64,000 nt of DNA from Lotus japonicus (GCF_012489685.1 NC_080044.1:55977507-56041506); one strand, 5' to 3'; shown: positions 14,581-26,328, numbered from the stretch's first letter. A program made the numbers and translations. The notes: generated by a model not told the origin, from the sequence alone.

Positions 14581-17559
14581 TAAATGGAGATTCGTCTTTT
14601 AAGAGGGTCCCGCGATTTCCAGAAGCTGTGACATGCTGCTGCTTTAAACATCAAATTCTCGACACAGTCTGGAACGAAAGGATCACATCCCTGGCTACAA
14701 TTCGCCAAATTTCAGTCTGATTGAGGCCACATGGAGCTAACTTAACGAGCTATATCTTTGAAAAAGAACCTAAATGGAGATTCGACTTTTAGGAGGGTCC
14801 CGCGATTGCCGGAAGCTGTGACATGCTGCTGCTCAAAAACCTCAAATTCTCGATATAGTCTGGAACGAAAGGATCACTGTCCTGGCTACAATTCGCCAAA
14901 TTTCAGTCTGATTGAGGCCACACGGAGCTGACTTAACGAGCTACAATTTTGAAAAAGAACCTAAATGGAGATTCGACTTTTAAGAGGGTCCCGCGATTGC
15001 CGGAAGCTGTGATACGCTGCTGCTCAAAAACATAAAATTCTCAACACAGTCTAGAATGAAGGGAACACAGCCCTGGCTTCAAGTTCTGAAATTTCAGTCT
15101 GATTGAGGCCACACTGAGCTAACTTAATGAGCTACAACTTTGAAAAAGAACCTAAATGGAGATTCGACTTTTAGGAGGGTCCCGCGATTGCCGGAAGCTG
15201 TGACATGCTGCTGCTAATAAATATCAAATTCTCAACACAGTCTGGAAGGAAAGGATCACATCCCTTGCTACAAGTCGCAAAATTTCAGTCTGATTGAGGC
15301 CACACATAGCTTACTTAACGAGCTCAAATTTGAAAAGGAACTTTTATGGAGATTCGACCTTTAAGAGGGTCCCGCGATTGCCGGAAGCTGTGACATGCTG
15401 CTGCTAAAAACATCAAATTCTCGACACAGTCTAGAACGAAAGGATCACAACCCTGGCTACAATTCGCCAAATTTCAGTCAGATTGAGGCTACACGGAGCA
15501 AACTTAACGAGCTAAATCTTTGAAAAAGAACCTAAATGGAGATTTGACTTTTAGGAGGGTCCCGCGATTGCCGGAAGCTGTGACATGCTGCTGCTCAAAA
15601 ACCTCAAATTCTCGACACAGTCTGGAACGAAAGGATCACAGCCCTTGCTACAATTCGCCAAATTTCAGTCTGATTGAGGCCACACGGAGCTAACTTAATG
15701 AGCTACAACTTTGAAAAAGAACCTAAATGGAGATTCGACTTTTAGGAGGGTCCCGCGATTGCCGGAAGCTGTGACATGCTGCTGCTCAAAAACATCAAAT
15801 TCTCGACACAGTCTGGAACGAAAGGATCACTGCCCTGGCTACAATTCGCCAAATTTCAGTCTGATTGAGGCCACACGGAGCTGACTTAACGAGCTACAAC
15901 TTTGAAAAAGATCCTAAATGGAGATTTGACTTTTAAGAGGGTCCCGCGATTGCCGGAAGCTGTGACATGCTGCTGCTCAAAAACATAAAATTCTCAACAC
16001 AGTCTGGAATGAAAGAAACACAACCCTGGCTACAAGTTCTGAAATTTCAGTCTGATTAGGCCACACTGAGCTAACTTAATGAGCTACAACTTTGAAAAAG
16101 AACCTAAATGGAGATTCGACTTTTAAGAGGGTCCCGCGATTGCCGGAAGCTATGACATGGTGCTGCTCAAAAACATCAAATTCTCTACACAGTCTGGAAC
16201 GAAAGGATCACAACCCTGGCCACAATTCTCCAAATTTTAGTCTGATTGAGGCCACACGGAGCTAACTTAACGAGCTACAACTTTGAAGAAGAACCTAAAT
16301 GGAGATTCGACTTTTAGGAGGGTCCCGCGATTGCCGGAAGCTGTGACATGCTGCTGCTCAAAAACATCAAATTATCGACACAGTCTGGAACGAAAGGATC
16401 ACAGCCCTGGCTACAATTCGCCAATTTTAGTCTAATTGAGGCCACACGGAGCTAACTTAACGAGCTACAACTTTGAAAAACAACCTAAATGGAGATTCGA
16501 CTTTTAAGAGGGTCCCGCGATTGCCGGAAGCTGTGACATGCTGCTGCTCAAAAACATAAAATTCTCAACACAGTCTGGAATGAAAGGATCACAGCCCTGG
16601 CTACAAGTCGCGAAATTTCAGTCTGATAGAGGCCGCACGGTGCTAACTTAACGAGCTACAACTTTGAAAAAGAACCTAAATGGAGATTCGACTTTTAGGA
16701 GGGTCCCGCGATTGCCGGAAGCTGTGACATGCTGCTGCTCAAAAACATCAAATTCTCTACACAGTCTGGAACGAAAGGATCACAACCCTGGCCACAATTC
16801 GCCAAATTTTAGTCTGATTGAGGCCACACGGAGCTAACTTAACGCGCTACAACTTTGAAGAAGAACCTAAATGGAGATTCGACTTTTAGGAGGGTCCCGC
16901 GATTGCCAGAAGCTGTGACATGCTGCTGCTCAAAAACCTCAAATTCTCGACACAGTCTAGAACGAAAGGATCACAGCCCTGGCTACAATTCGCCAATTTT
17001 AGTCTGATTGAGGCCACAAGGAGCTAACTTAACGAGCAAAAACTTTGAAAAATAACCTAAATGGAGATTAGACTTTTAAGAGGGTCCCGCGATTGCCGGA
17101 AGCTGTGACATCGTGCTTCTCAAAAACATAAAATTCTCAACACAGTCTGGAATGAAAGGATCACAGCCCGGGCTACATGTCGCGAAATTTCATTCTGATT
17201 GAGGCCGCACGGAGCTAACTTAACGAGCAACAACTTTGAAAAAGAACCTAAATGGAGATTCGACTCTTAGGAGGGTCCCGGGATTGCCGGAAGCTGTGAC
17301 TTGATGCTGCTCAATAACATCAAATTCTCGACACAGTCTGGAACGAAAAGATAACTGCCCTGGCTACAATTCACCAAATTTCAGTCTGATTGAGGTCACA
17401 CGAAGCTAACTTAACGAGCTACAACTTTGAAAAAGAAACTAAATGGAGATTCGACTTTTAAGAGGGTCCCGCAATTGCCGGAAGCTGTGACATGCTGCTG
17501 CTCAAAAACATAAAATTCTCAACACAGTCTGGAAGGAAAGGATCACAGCTGTGGCTACA

Positions 17560-17625
17560 AGTCGCGATTTCCGGAAGCTGTGACATCGTGCTGCTAAAAA
17601 TTTAGGTTCTTTTTCAAAGAAGGTT
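17560..17625. other. orientation switch of the satellite array
   Basis: Forward monomers end at GTGCTGCTAAAAA (to 17600) and continue at once with TTTAGGTTCTTTTTC, which is the reverse strand of the monomer. Two further breaks lie within 60 bp. Near 17565 a monomer jumps from CAAGTCGCGA to the CGCGATTTCCGGAAG region about half a monomer away. Near 17620 the reverse monomer skips the usual TGTAGCTCGTT before GTTAGCT. The switch is continuous sequence with no Ns. Confidence 0.93.
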
Positions 17626-20600
17626 AGCTTTGTGTGGCCTCAATCAGATTGAAATTTGGCGAATTGTAGCCAGGGCTGTGATCCTTTCGTTCCAGACTGT
17701 GTCGAGAGTTTGAGGTTTTTGAGCAGCAGCGTGTCACAGCTTCCGGCAATCGCGGGACCCTCCTAAAAGTCGAATCTCCATTTAGGTTCTTTTTCAAAGA
17801 TATAGCTCGTTAAGTTAGCTCCGTGTGGCCTCAATCAGACTGAAATTTGGCGAATTGTAGCCAGGGTTGTGATCCTTTCGTTCCAGACTGTGTCGTGAAC
17901 TTGATGTTTTGAGTAGCAGCTTGTCACAGCTTCCGGCAATCGCGGGACCTTCTTAAAAGTCGAATCTCCATCAAAGTTCCATTTCAAATTTGAGCTCGTT
18001 AAGTTAGCTATGTGTGGCCTCAATTAGACTTAAATTTGGCGACTTGTAGCAAGGGATGTGATCCTTTCCTTCCAGACTGTGTTGAGAATTTGATATTTTT
18101 TAGCAGCACCATGTCACAGCTTCCGGCAATCGCGGGACCCTCCTAAAAGTGGAATCTCCATTTAGGTTCTTTTCCAAAGTTGTAGCTCGTTAAGTTAGCT
18201 CCGTTTGGCCTCAATCATACTGAAATTTGGCGAATTATAGCCAGGGCAGTGATCCTTTCATTCCAGACTATGTCGAGAATTTGAGGTTTTTGAGCAGCAG
18301 CATGTCACAGCTTCTAGCAATCGCGGGACCCTCTTAAAAGTCGAATCTCCATTTAGGTTCTTTTTCAAAGTTGTAGCTCATTAAGTTAGCTCAGTGTGGC
18401 CTCAATCAGACTGAAATTTCAGAACTTGTAGCCACGACTGTGTTCCTTTCATTCAAGACTGTGTTGAGAATTTTATGTTATTGAGCAGCAGCATGTCACA
18501 GCTTCCTGCAATCGCGGGACCCTCTTAAAAGACAAATCTCCATTTAGGATCTTTTTCAAAGTTGTAGCTCGTTAAGTCAGCTCCGTGTGGCCTCAATCAG
18601 ACTGAAATTTGGCGAATTGTAGCCAGGGCAGTGATCCTTTCGTTCCAGACTGTGTCGAGAATTTGATGTTTTTGAGTAGCAGCATGTCACAGCTTTCGGC
18701 AATCGCGGGACCCTCCTTAAAGTCGAATCTCCATTTAGGTTCTTTTTCAAAGTTGTAGCTCATTAAGTTAGCTCAGTGTGGCCTCAATCAGACTGAAATT
18801 TGGCGAATTGTAGTTAGGGCTGTGATCCTTTCGTTCCAGACTGTGTCGAGAATTTGAGGTTTTTGAGCAGCAGCATGTCACAGCTTCCGGCAATCGCGGG
18901 ACCCTCTTAAAGGTCGAATCTCCATAAAAGTTCCTTTTCAAATTTGAGCTCGTTAAGTTAGCTATGTGTGGCCTCAATCAGACTGAAAGTTTGCGACTTG
19001 TAGCAAGGGATGTGATCCTTTCCTTCCAGACTGTGTTGAGAATTTGATATTTATTAGCAGCACCATGTCAAAGCTTCCGGCAATCGTGGGACCCTCCTAA
19101 AAGTCGAATCTCCATTTAGGTTCTTTTTCAAAGTTGTAGCTCATTATGTTAGCTCAGTGTGGCCTCAATCAGACTGAAATTTCAGAACTTGAAGCCAGGG
19201 CTGTGTTCCTTTCATTCCAGACTGTGTTGAGAATTTTATGTTTTTGAGCAGCAGCATATCACAGCTTCCGGCAATCGCGGGACCCTCTTAAAAGTCGAAT
19301 CTCCATTTAGGTTCTTTTTTAAAGATGTAGCTCGTTAAGTCAGCTCCGTGTGGCCTCAGTCAGACTAAAATTTGGCGAATTGTAGCCAGGGTAGTGATCC
19401 TTTCGTTCCAGACTGTGTCGAGAATTTGATGTTTTTGAGCAGCATCATGTCACAGCTTCCGCAATCGCGGGACCCTCCTAAAAGTCGAATCTCCATTTAG
19501 GTTCTTTTTCAAAGTTGTAGATCATTAAGTTAGCTCCGTGTTGCCTCAATCAGACTAAAATTTGGCGAATTGTAGCCAGGGCTGTGATCCTTTCGTTCCA
19601 GACTGTGTCGAGAATTTGAGGTTTTTGAGCAGCAGCATGTTACAGCTTCCGGCAATCGCGGGACCCTCCTAAAGTTCGAATCTCCATTTTGGTTCTTTTT
19701 CAAAGATATAGCTCGTTAAGTTAGCTCCGTGTGGCCTAAATCACACTAAAATTTGGCGAATTGTAGCCAGGGTTGTGATCCTTTCGTTCCAGACTGTGTC
19801 GAGAATTTGATGTTTTGAGTAGCAGCATGTCACAGCTTCCTGCAATCGCGGGACCCTCTTAAAAGTCGAATCTCCATAAAAGTTCCTTTTCAAATTTGAG
19901 CTCGTTAAGTTAGCTCCGTGTGGCCTCAATCAGACTGAAATTTTGCGACTTGTAGCCAGGGTTATGATCCTTTCGTTCCAGACTGTGTCGAGAATTTGAT
20001 GTTTTTAGCAGCAGCATGTCACAGCTTCCGGAAATCGCGGGACCCTCTTAAAGGTCGAATCTCCATAAAAGTTCCTTTTCAAATTTGAGCTCGTTAAGTT
20101 AGCTATGTGTGGCCTCAATCAGACTGAAATTTTGCGACTTGTAGCAAGGGATGTGATCCTTTCCTTCCAGACTGTGTTGAGAATTTGATATTTACTAGCA
20201 GTACCATGTCACAGCTTCCGGCAATCGCGGGACCCTCCAAAAAGTCGAATCTCCATTTAGGTTCTTTTTCAAAGTTGTAGCTCATTAAGTTAGCTCAGTG
20301 TGGCCTCAATCAGACTGAAATTTCAGAACTTGAAGCCAGGGCTGTGTTCCCTTCATTCCAGACTGTGTTGAGAATTTTATGTTTTTGAGCAGCAGCATAT
20401 CACAGCTTCCGGCAATCGCGGGACCCTCTTAAAAGTCGAATCTCCATTTAGGTTCTTTTTCAAAGTTGTAGCTCGTTAAGTCAGCTCCGTGTGGCCTCAA
20501 TCAGACTAAAATTTGGCGAATTGTAGCCAGGGCAGTGATCCTTTCGTTCCAGACTGTGTCGAGAATTTGATGTTTTTGAGCAGCATCTTGACACAGCTTC

Positions 20601-23264
20601 CGCAATCGCGGGACCCTCCTAAAAGTCGAATTTCCATTTAGGTTCTTTTTCAAACTTGTAGCTCATTAAGTTAGCTCAGTGTGGCCTCAATCAGACTGAA
20701 ATTTGGCGAATTGTAGCCAGGGCTGTGATCCTTTCGTTCCAGACTGTGTCGAGAATTTGAGGTTTTTGAGCAGCAGCATGTCACAGCTTCCGGCAATCGC
20801 GGGACCCTCCTAAAAGTCGAATCTCCATTTAGGTTCTTTTTCAAAGATATAGCTCGTTAAGTTAGCTCCGTGTGGCCTCAATCAGACTAAAATTTGGCGA
20901 ATTGTAGCCAGGGTTGTGATCCTTTCGTTCCAGACTGTGTCGAGAATTTGATGTTTTGAGCAGCAGCATGTCACAGCTTCCGGCAATCGCGGGACGCTCT
21001 TAAAAGTAGAATCTCCATTTAAGTTCTTTTTCAAAGATATAGCTCGTTAAGTTAGCTCCGTGTGGCCTCAATCAGACTGAAATTTTGCGACTTGTAGCAA
21101 GGGATGTGATCCTTTTCTTCCAGACTGTGTTGTGAATTTGATATTTTTTAGCAGCACCATGTCACAGCTTCCGGCAATCGCGGGACCCTCCTAAAAGTCG
21201 AATCTCCATTTAAGTTCTTTTTCAAAGATATAGCTCGTTAAGTTAGCTCCGTGTGGCCTCAATCATACTAAAATTTGGCGAATTGTAGCCAGGGCAGTGA
21301 TCCTTTCGTTCCAGACTGTGTCGAGAATTTGATGTTTTTGAGCAGTATCATGTCACAGCTTCCGGCAATCGCGGGACCCTCCTAAAAGTCGGTTCTCCAT
21401 TTAGGTTCTTTTTCAAAGATATAGCTCGTTAAGTTAGCTCTGTGTGGCCTCAATGAGACTAAAATTTGGCGAATTGTAGCCAGGGTTGTGATCCTTTCGT
21501 TCCAGACTGTGTCGAGAATTTGATGTTTTGAGCAGCAGCATGTCACAGCTTCCGGCAATCGCGGGACCCTCCTAAAAGTCGAATCCCCATTTAGCTGATT
21601 TTTCAAAGATATAGCTCGTTAAGTTAGCTCTGTGTGGCCTCAATCAGACTGAAATTTGACGAATTGTAGCCAAGGTTGTGATCCTTTCGTTCCAGACTGT
21701 GTCGAGAATTTTATGTTTTGAGCAGCAGCATGTCACAGCTTCCGGCAATCGCGGAATCCTCTTAAAAGTCGAATCTCCATAAAAGTTCCTTTTCAAATTT
21801 GAGCTCGTTAAGTTAGCTATGTGTGGCCTCAATCAGACTGAAATTTTGCGACTTGTAGCAAGGGATGTGATCCTTTCCTTCCAGACTGTGTGGAGAATTT
21901 GATATTTTTTAGCAGCACCATATCACAGCTTCCGGCAATCGCGGGACCCTCCTAAAAGTCGAATCTCCATTTAGGTTCTTTTTCAAAGATATAGCTCGTT
22001 AAGTTAGCTCTGTGTGGCCTCAATCATACTGAAAGTTAGCGAATTGTAGCCAGGGCAGTGTTCCTTTCGTTCCAGACTGTGTCGAGAATTTGATGTTTTT
22101 GAGCAGCAGCATGTCACAGCTTCCGGCAATCGCGGGACCCTCCTAAAAGTCGAATCTCCATTTAGGTTCTTTTTCAAAGTTGTAGCTCGTTAAGTTAGCT
22201 CCGTGTGGCCTCAATCAGACTGAAATTTGGCGAATTGTAGCCAGGGCTGTGATCCTTTCGTTCAGACTGTGTCGAGAATTTGAGGTTTTTGAGCAGCAGC
22301 ATGTCACAGCTTCCGGCAATCGCGGGACCCTCCTAAAAGTCGAATCTCCATTTAGTTTCTTTTTCAAAGATATAGCTCGTTAAGTTAGCTCTGTGTGGCC
22401 TCAATCAGACTGAAATTTGGCGAATTGTAGCCAGGGTTGTGATCCTTTCGTTCCAGACTGTGTCGAGAATTTGATGTTTTGAGCAGCAGCATGTCACAGC
22501 TTCCGGCAATCGCGGGACCCTCTTAAAAGTCGAATCTCCATAAAAGTTCCGTTTCAAATTTGTAGCTCGTTAAGTTAGTTATGTGTGGCCTCAATCAGAC
22601 TGAAATTTTGCGACTTGTAGCAAGGGATGTGATCCTTTCCTTCCAGAATGTGTTGAAAATTTGATATTTTTTAGCAGCACCATGTCACAGCTTCCTGCAA
22701 TCGCGGGACCCTCCTAAAAGTCGAATCTCCATTTAAGTTCTTTTTCAAAGATATAGCTCGTTAAGTTAGCTCCGTGTGGCCTCAATCAGACTGGAATTTG
22801 CGAATTGTAGCAAGTTTTATGATCCTTTCGTTCCAGACTGTGTCGGGAATTTGATGTTTTTGAGCAACAGCATGTCACAGCTTCCGGCAATCGCGGGACC
22901 CTCCTAAAAGTCGAATCTCCATTGAGGTTCTTTTTCAAAGTTGTAGCTCGTTAAGTTAGCTCCGTGCGGCCTCAATCAGACTAAAATTTCGCGACTTGTA
23001 GCCTGGGCTGTGATCGTTTCGTTCCAGACTATGTCGAGAATTCAATGTTTTTGAGCAGCAGCGTGTCACAGCTTCCGGCAATCGCGGGACCCTCTTAAAA
23101 GTCGAATCTCCATTTAGGTTCCTTTTCAAATTTGAGCTCGTTAAGTTAGCTATGTGTGGCCTCAATCATACTGAAATTTCAGAACTTGTAGCCAGGGCTG
23201 GGTTCCTTTCGTTCCAGACCGTGTTGAGAATTTGATGTTTTTGAGCAGCTGCGTGTCACAGCTT
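17601..23264 (-). repeat. satellite array, reverse block B1
   Basis: About 30 monomers of the same satellite on the - strand; GGCCTCAAT lies at 17828, 18018 and 18208 (190-bp steps). All three monomer classes are present, with class 3 near 18420, 19190, 20330 and 23180. A region near 18830-19220 is repeated at about 19990-20410. Both copies carry rare variants also found in inverted form at 15030-15430 in block A. The block ends at the truncated side of the copia element. Confidence 0.96.
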
Positions 23265-23270
23265 TGGGCA

Positions 23271-23395
23271 ATCCCCTTATTGCTTCATCAGCTATAACTT
23301 TTTGCATGCTCCTGTAGTTGAGATGTCCTAGTCTTTGATGCCATACATTCACCTCACCTTCTTTAGTTAACATACATCTGGAAACATGAGCTTTT
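23271..23395 (-). pseudogene. copia GAG-pre-integrase domain, truncated and frameshifted
   Basis: On the - strand this reads VWHQRLGHLNYRSMQ, the conserved GAG-pre-integrase motif that in copia polyproteins follows protease and precedes the integrase zinc finger. It is in a different frame from the upstream gag-protease frame. The change is explained by loss of one base in an A run (T run on the + strand near 23392-23395). About ten residues after the motif the sequence turns into satellite. The open frame then runs on to 23179 through satellite DNA, which gives a meaningless chimeric tail. The integrase core is absent, so no active enzyme is encoded. Confidence 0.85.
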
Positions 23396-25436
23396 CTTCT
23401 GATGTCCACATGTAACAGTTGTCTTTTGATCTGACTCCTCTCATCACAACTTTTTCATCATCAGTGGTCACAACACATTCTATCTTATTGAACTTCACAT
23501 CATACCCTTGATCGCACAGTTGACTTATGCTGATTAGGTTGGCAGTTAAGCCATTTACAAGCAACACATTGTTCAAGTTAGGAGATTCTGTGCTAACAAG
23601 CTTTCCTACCCCCTTGATCTTTCCTTTAGCTCCATCTCCAAAAGTAACATAGTTAGTGGAGTGACTTCTGATATCTTGCAAGAAGCTCTTGTTTCCTGTC
23701 ATGTGCTTTGAGCAGCCACTATCAAAATACCAATCTTCTTCTGATGATGCTCTGAAGGACGTGTAGGCTACCTGACATCTGACTTCACCCTTGGGCTTCC
23801 ATTCCTTCTTCATCTTAACAGGCCTTTTATCGTGCATCTGAGGATAGCCATATAACCTGTAACAGTAAGGCTTTATGTGACCATTCTTACCACAGTAGTG
23901 ACACTTCCAAAGTACAATTTTCTCAAGCTTGAGCTGGGATTTCCCATGTTGAGGTACATGTCGAGGCAATGGATCTGACAACTGATAATTTCTGGGCTTC
24001 TTGAATTCAGTTTGTTTTGCAGCAGACACAAACTTCTTTGATCCTTTTTGACCTTCTTTGTTCGTTGTTCTGTAGTCAAAACCAATTCCCTTCAGACTCC
24101 CTCCTTGCTTGCTAGTTTCTTTCAAAATCTCATCAAGCATGTCAGAACCACTGTTTAGCATTCTAACAGATTTATGAGTGGCTTCAAGTTTTCTTGTCAG
24201 AATTGTTACTTCCTCTTGAAGTCCTGCATTAATCAATATTAGGTTAGCTTTTTCCATAACATCAGCATTATTAAACTTACTTTGCCATTCCTCCAGATCC
24301 TCCTTCAGTTTTGTGCTGAGCTCTTTCAACCTTTCATTCTGAGACACAAGTTGCTTTATCTCACTTTGCTTTTCTCTCACAAGTTTACATGCTTCTTCCC
24401 ACTTGTTGTGTAGCAGCTTGTAAGTTTCAGCCAATTCCTCATCAGAGATGTCTTCATCACTTGTCTCAGACTCACAGATAGTTCCAGAGAAAGCATTGAC
24501 TTTGTTTGCAGATATCTCCTCCTCATCTTCAGTGTCTTCATCTGACCAAGTTACCATCATACCTTTCTTTTGCTTCTTCAGATAAGTGGCACATTCAGAC
24601 CTGATGTGACCATATCCTTCACATTCATGACATTGAACTCCTTTGTTAATCTTCCTCAAAGCCCTGTTGAATTTTTTTGCTAGCATGGCCAGAGCCTCAG
24701 AAAAATTTTCACCCTCACAGTCTTCATCATCACCTTCATCAGTGTTAGACACAAAAGCAATACTCTTATTCTTCTTCTCAGATTTTCCACTCAGTTTCAA
24801 CTCAAATGTCTGCAAGGAGCCAATAAGTTCATCAACCTTCATGTTCTCAATGTCTTGAGCCTCCTCAATTGCAGTGACTTTCATAGCAAACTTCTGAGGA
24901 AGAGATCTCAGAATTTTCCTTACAAGCTTCTCATCTGACATAGGTTCTCCCAAAGCAAATGAAGCATTAGACAAGTCACGGACACGCATGTGGAATTCTG
25001 AAATAGTCTCTTCTTCAGTCATCATCAGATTTTCAAATTGAGTAGTAAGCATCTGAAGTCTTGACATCCTTACTCGAGTAGTTCCTTCATGTGCAGTTTT
25101 CAGAATTTCCCAAGCATCCTTTGCCACAGTACATGTATTGATCAGCCTAAACATATTCTTGTCAACTCCATTAAAAATAGCATTTAGAGCCTTTGAATTT
25201 CCAAGTGCAGCTTCATCTTCAACACTGGTCCATTCTTCTTCAGGTTTTTCCACAACAGTAGTGGAGGTGCCTTCAACCTCAGCCTTAGTGGGGTGCTTCC
25301 AACCCTTGACAATAGCTTTCCAAGTCTTGTTGTCAATCGATTTGAGAAAGGCTGTCATGCGAACCTTCCAGTAGTCATAGTTAGTACCATCCAGAATGGG
25401 TGGCCTGTTGACTGATCCTCCCTCCTTGTTATCCAT
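23367..25436 (-). CDS. gag: Ty1-copia Gag-protease, N-terminal part of polyprotein
   Basis: A frame of 689 residues starting MDNKEGGSV, 51 bp downstream of the primer site, so the start is well placed. Residues about 10-45 carry the LDGTNYDYWKVRM motif typical of the copia Gag N-terminus. Residues about 70-215 form the UBN2-type Gag core. A CCHC knuckle has C269, C272, H277 and C282. An acidic segment (about 298-335) precedes a probable coiled coil (about 335-425). A second CCHC has C512, C515, H520 and C525. The aspartic protease motif is D572-S573-G574 in WYFDSGCSKHMTG. Gag would form virus-like particles and package element RNA; protease would cut the polyprotein. The frame shifts just after the protease domain and ends early at 23367, so integrase and reverse transcriptase are not expressed from it. 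There are no internal stops before that. Confidence 0.9.
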   Translation of the reverse strand: MDNKEGGSVNRPPILDGTNYDYWKVRMTAFLKSIDNKTWKAIVKGWKHPTKAEVEGTSTTVVEKPEEEWTSVEDEAALGNSKALNAIFNGVDKNMFRLINTCTVAKDAWEILKTAHEGTTRVRMSRLQMLTTQFENLMMTEEETISEFHMRVRDLSNASFALGEPMSDEKLVRKILRSLPQKFAMKVTAIEEAQDIENMKVDELIGSLQTFELKLSGKSEKKNKSIAFVSNTDEGDDEDCEGENFSEALAMLAKKFNRALRKINKGVQCHECEGYGHIRSECATYLKKQKKGMMVTWSDEDTEDEEEISANKVNAFSGTICESETSDEDISDEELAETYKLLHNKWEEACKLVREKQSEIKQLVSQNERLKELSTKLKEDLEEWQSKFNNADVMEKANLILINAGLQEEVTILTRKLEATHKSVRMLNSGSDMLDEILKETSKQGGSLKGIGFDYRTTNKEGQKGSKKFVSAAKQTEFKKPRNYQLSDPLPRHVPQHGKSQLKLEKIVLWKCHYCGKNGHIKPYCYRLYGYPQMHDKRPVKMKKEWKPKGEVRCQVAYTSFRASSEEDWYFDSGCSKHMTGNKSFLQDIRSHSTNYVTFGDGAKGKIKGVGKLVSTESPNLNNVLLVNGLTANLISISQLCDQGYDVKFNKIECVVTTDDEKVVMRGVRSKDNCYMWTSEEKLMFPDVC

Positions 25437-25487
25437 GAGAACTTGAATAAAACTCCCTGGAGCTCACCCAACCAGAACAGGGTGCCT

Positions 25488-25499
25488 GCTCTGATACCA
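25488..25499 (-). other. copia primer-binding site (tRNA-iMet)
   Basis: On the - strand the sequence is TGGTATCAGAGC, complementary to the 3' end of plant initiator-Met tRNA, with the wider match running into AGGCACC. It lies two bases inside the LTR end at 25502. This fixes the element's direction as - and identifies the adjacent LTR as the 5' LTR. Confidence 0.93.
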
Positions 25500-26010
25500 A
25501 TTGTAATTCAGGTTCCCTCTGATACGATTGTCCTGCACGATGCTAAGACAAGAGGTTCGACAATCGCTTAACAATAAAACAGAACTTAACAACAAAACAA
25601 TAACACTCAGAAGTTGTTCACCCAGTTCAGTGAAAACTTTCACCTACGTCTGGAGGGTTTGCACCCAAAGAAAGGAAATCCACTATCTCAAGATTCAGGA
25701 ATTACAGACACTCATGAACGACTCAGTTCATAGTTCACTTCCTAATCTACCCAGTGTATTTCTACTTAGAATCCCAACCTAAGTATGAGAGCCCCTCTCA
25801 CTTTCTCTCAATCACTGCCACAGTGATTGGTGAACACAATGAACAAGTAAAGTTTGAACGCAATCAAACAACACAGAACCTCTCTTTGCTTTATAGAATC
25901 AGTGAGCAAAGACAGATTCACAACTAACACAGGACGAACCACAATAACAAATCCTAAAACTCTTAATCTCTCTTTCAGCTTCGGTGATCTTCACGTTTTA
26001 GGTCTTCATC

Positions 26011-26020
26011 CTTTTATAGA
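26011..26020 (-). promoter_or_regulatory. TATA box of the copia LTR
   Basis: The - strand reads TCTATAAAAG about 360 bp from the outer LTR end, a good plant TATA element. It would separate a U3 of about 360-390 bp from an R-U5 of about 490 bp. The transcription start, some 30 bp further along the - strand, is inferred. Confidence 0.6.
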
Positions 26021-26310
26021 CTTCAGCAGCGGTAGCATGGGCTTTAGGGTTAGCACGGGCTGAAGAAACAGATTCCAATAACAGCAATTTGAAAACGCAA
26101 TCTTGATAGATTCGGTTTCTTATTGCACAAGTAAAGATAGAAATCAATCTTTTGACAAAGATTGTTTCAACAAATAACAACCCAACAACTAAAACCCTTT
26201 TGGAATAGTTACTTGCTCCTCAAGTAACTCAAAAACATATCTTCAGCAAATCTTCAGAAGGCCCATAACAGAAACACAAGCTGAGGACTGATGTCCTAGC
26301 TTCACGAGGT

Positions 26311-26328
26311 CAGATGCCACGGCATCTG
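26311..26328. repeat. 8-bp-arm palindrome in copia U3
   Basis: CAGATGCC-AC-GGCATCTG is a perfect inverted repeat with a 2-base centre, about 290 bp upstream of the TATA box in the element's direction. A perfect palindrome at this position could be a dimeric transcription-factor site. That role is inference. Confidence 0.45.

Larger units (their letters stand above)
1..14600 (+). repeat. left higher-order domain with 99-bp deleted monomers
   Basis: This part of block A carries a recurrent short monomer in which GGAGATTCTACTTTTA runs straight into GGCTACAATTCG, removing about 92 bp from the middle. The junction TTTAGGCTAC occurs at 221, 2968, 4212, 5074, 6484, 7513, 8375, 9238, 10480, 12298 and 12779. 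Three intervals are 862, 862 and 863 bp, which is 99 plus four monomers of about 191. A second deleted monomer of about 167 bp, with CGCGATTCTCAAAAACATC, occurs near 906, 5570 and 6980. Class 3 monomers were not seen here; the first is near 15070. From about 14600 the short monomers stop and the array resembles the rest of the window. Confidence 0.9.
1..17600 (+). repeat. satellite array, ~190-bp monomer, forward block A
   Basis: Head-to-tail copies of a monomer that returns every 189-191 bp; the landmark TGATTGAGGC was counted at 151, 250, 441, 631, 822 and 989. Each monomer carries the same ordered landmarks: GATTGAGGCCACAC, TAACTTAACGAGCTAC, GGAGATTCGACTTTTA, GGGTCCCGCGATTGCCGG, GTGACATGCTGCTGCTC and ACACAGTCTGGAA. 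Three variant classes can be told apart. Class 1 has GCTACAATTCGCCAAATTT. Class 2 has CATCCCTTGCTACAAGTCGC followed by CATAGCTAAC and GGAACTTTTATGG. Class 3 has CAAGTTCTGAAATTTC followed by CACACTGAGC. No gene, RNA gene or other element interrupts the block. I do not recognise the family by name. Orientation is defined here as forward when GATTGAGGCC reads on the + strand. Confidence 0.97.

Noticed and set aside
24643..26180. Small frames on the + strand opposite copia gag, and frames on both strands in its LTR
   Set aside because: They are antisense shadows of a clearly coding - strand frame, or LTR sequence with no domain.
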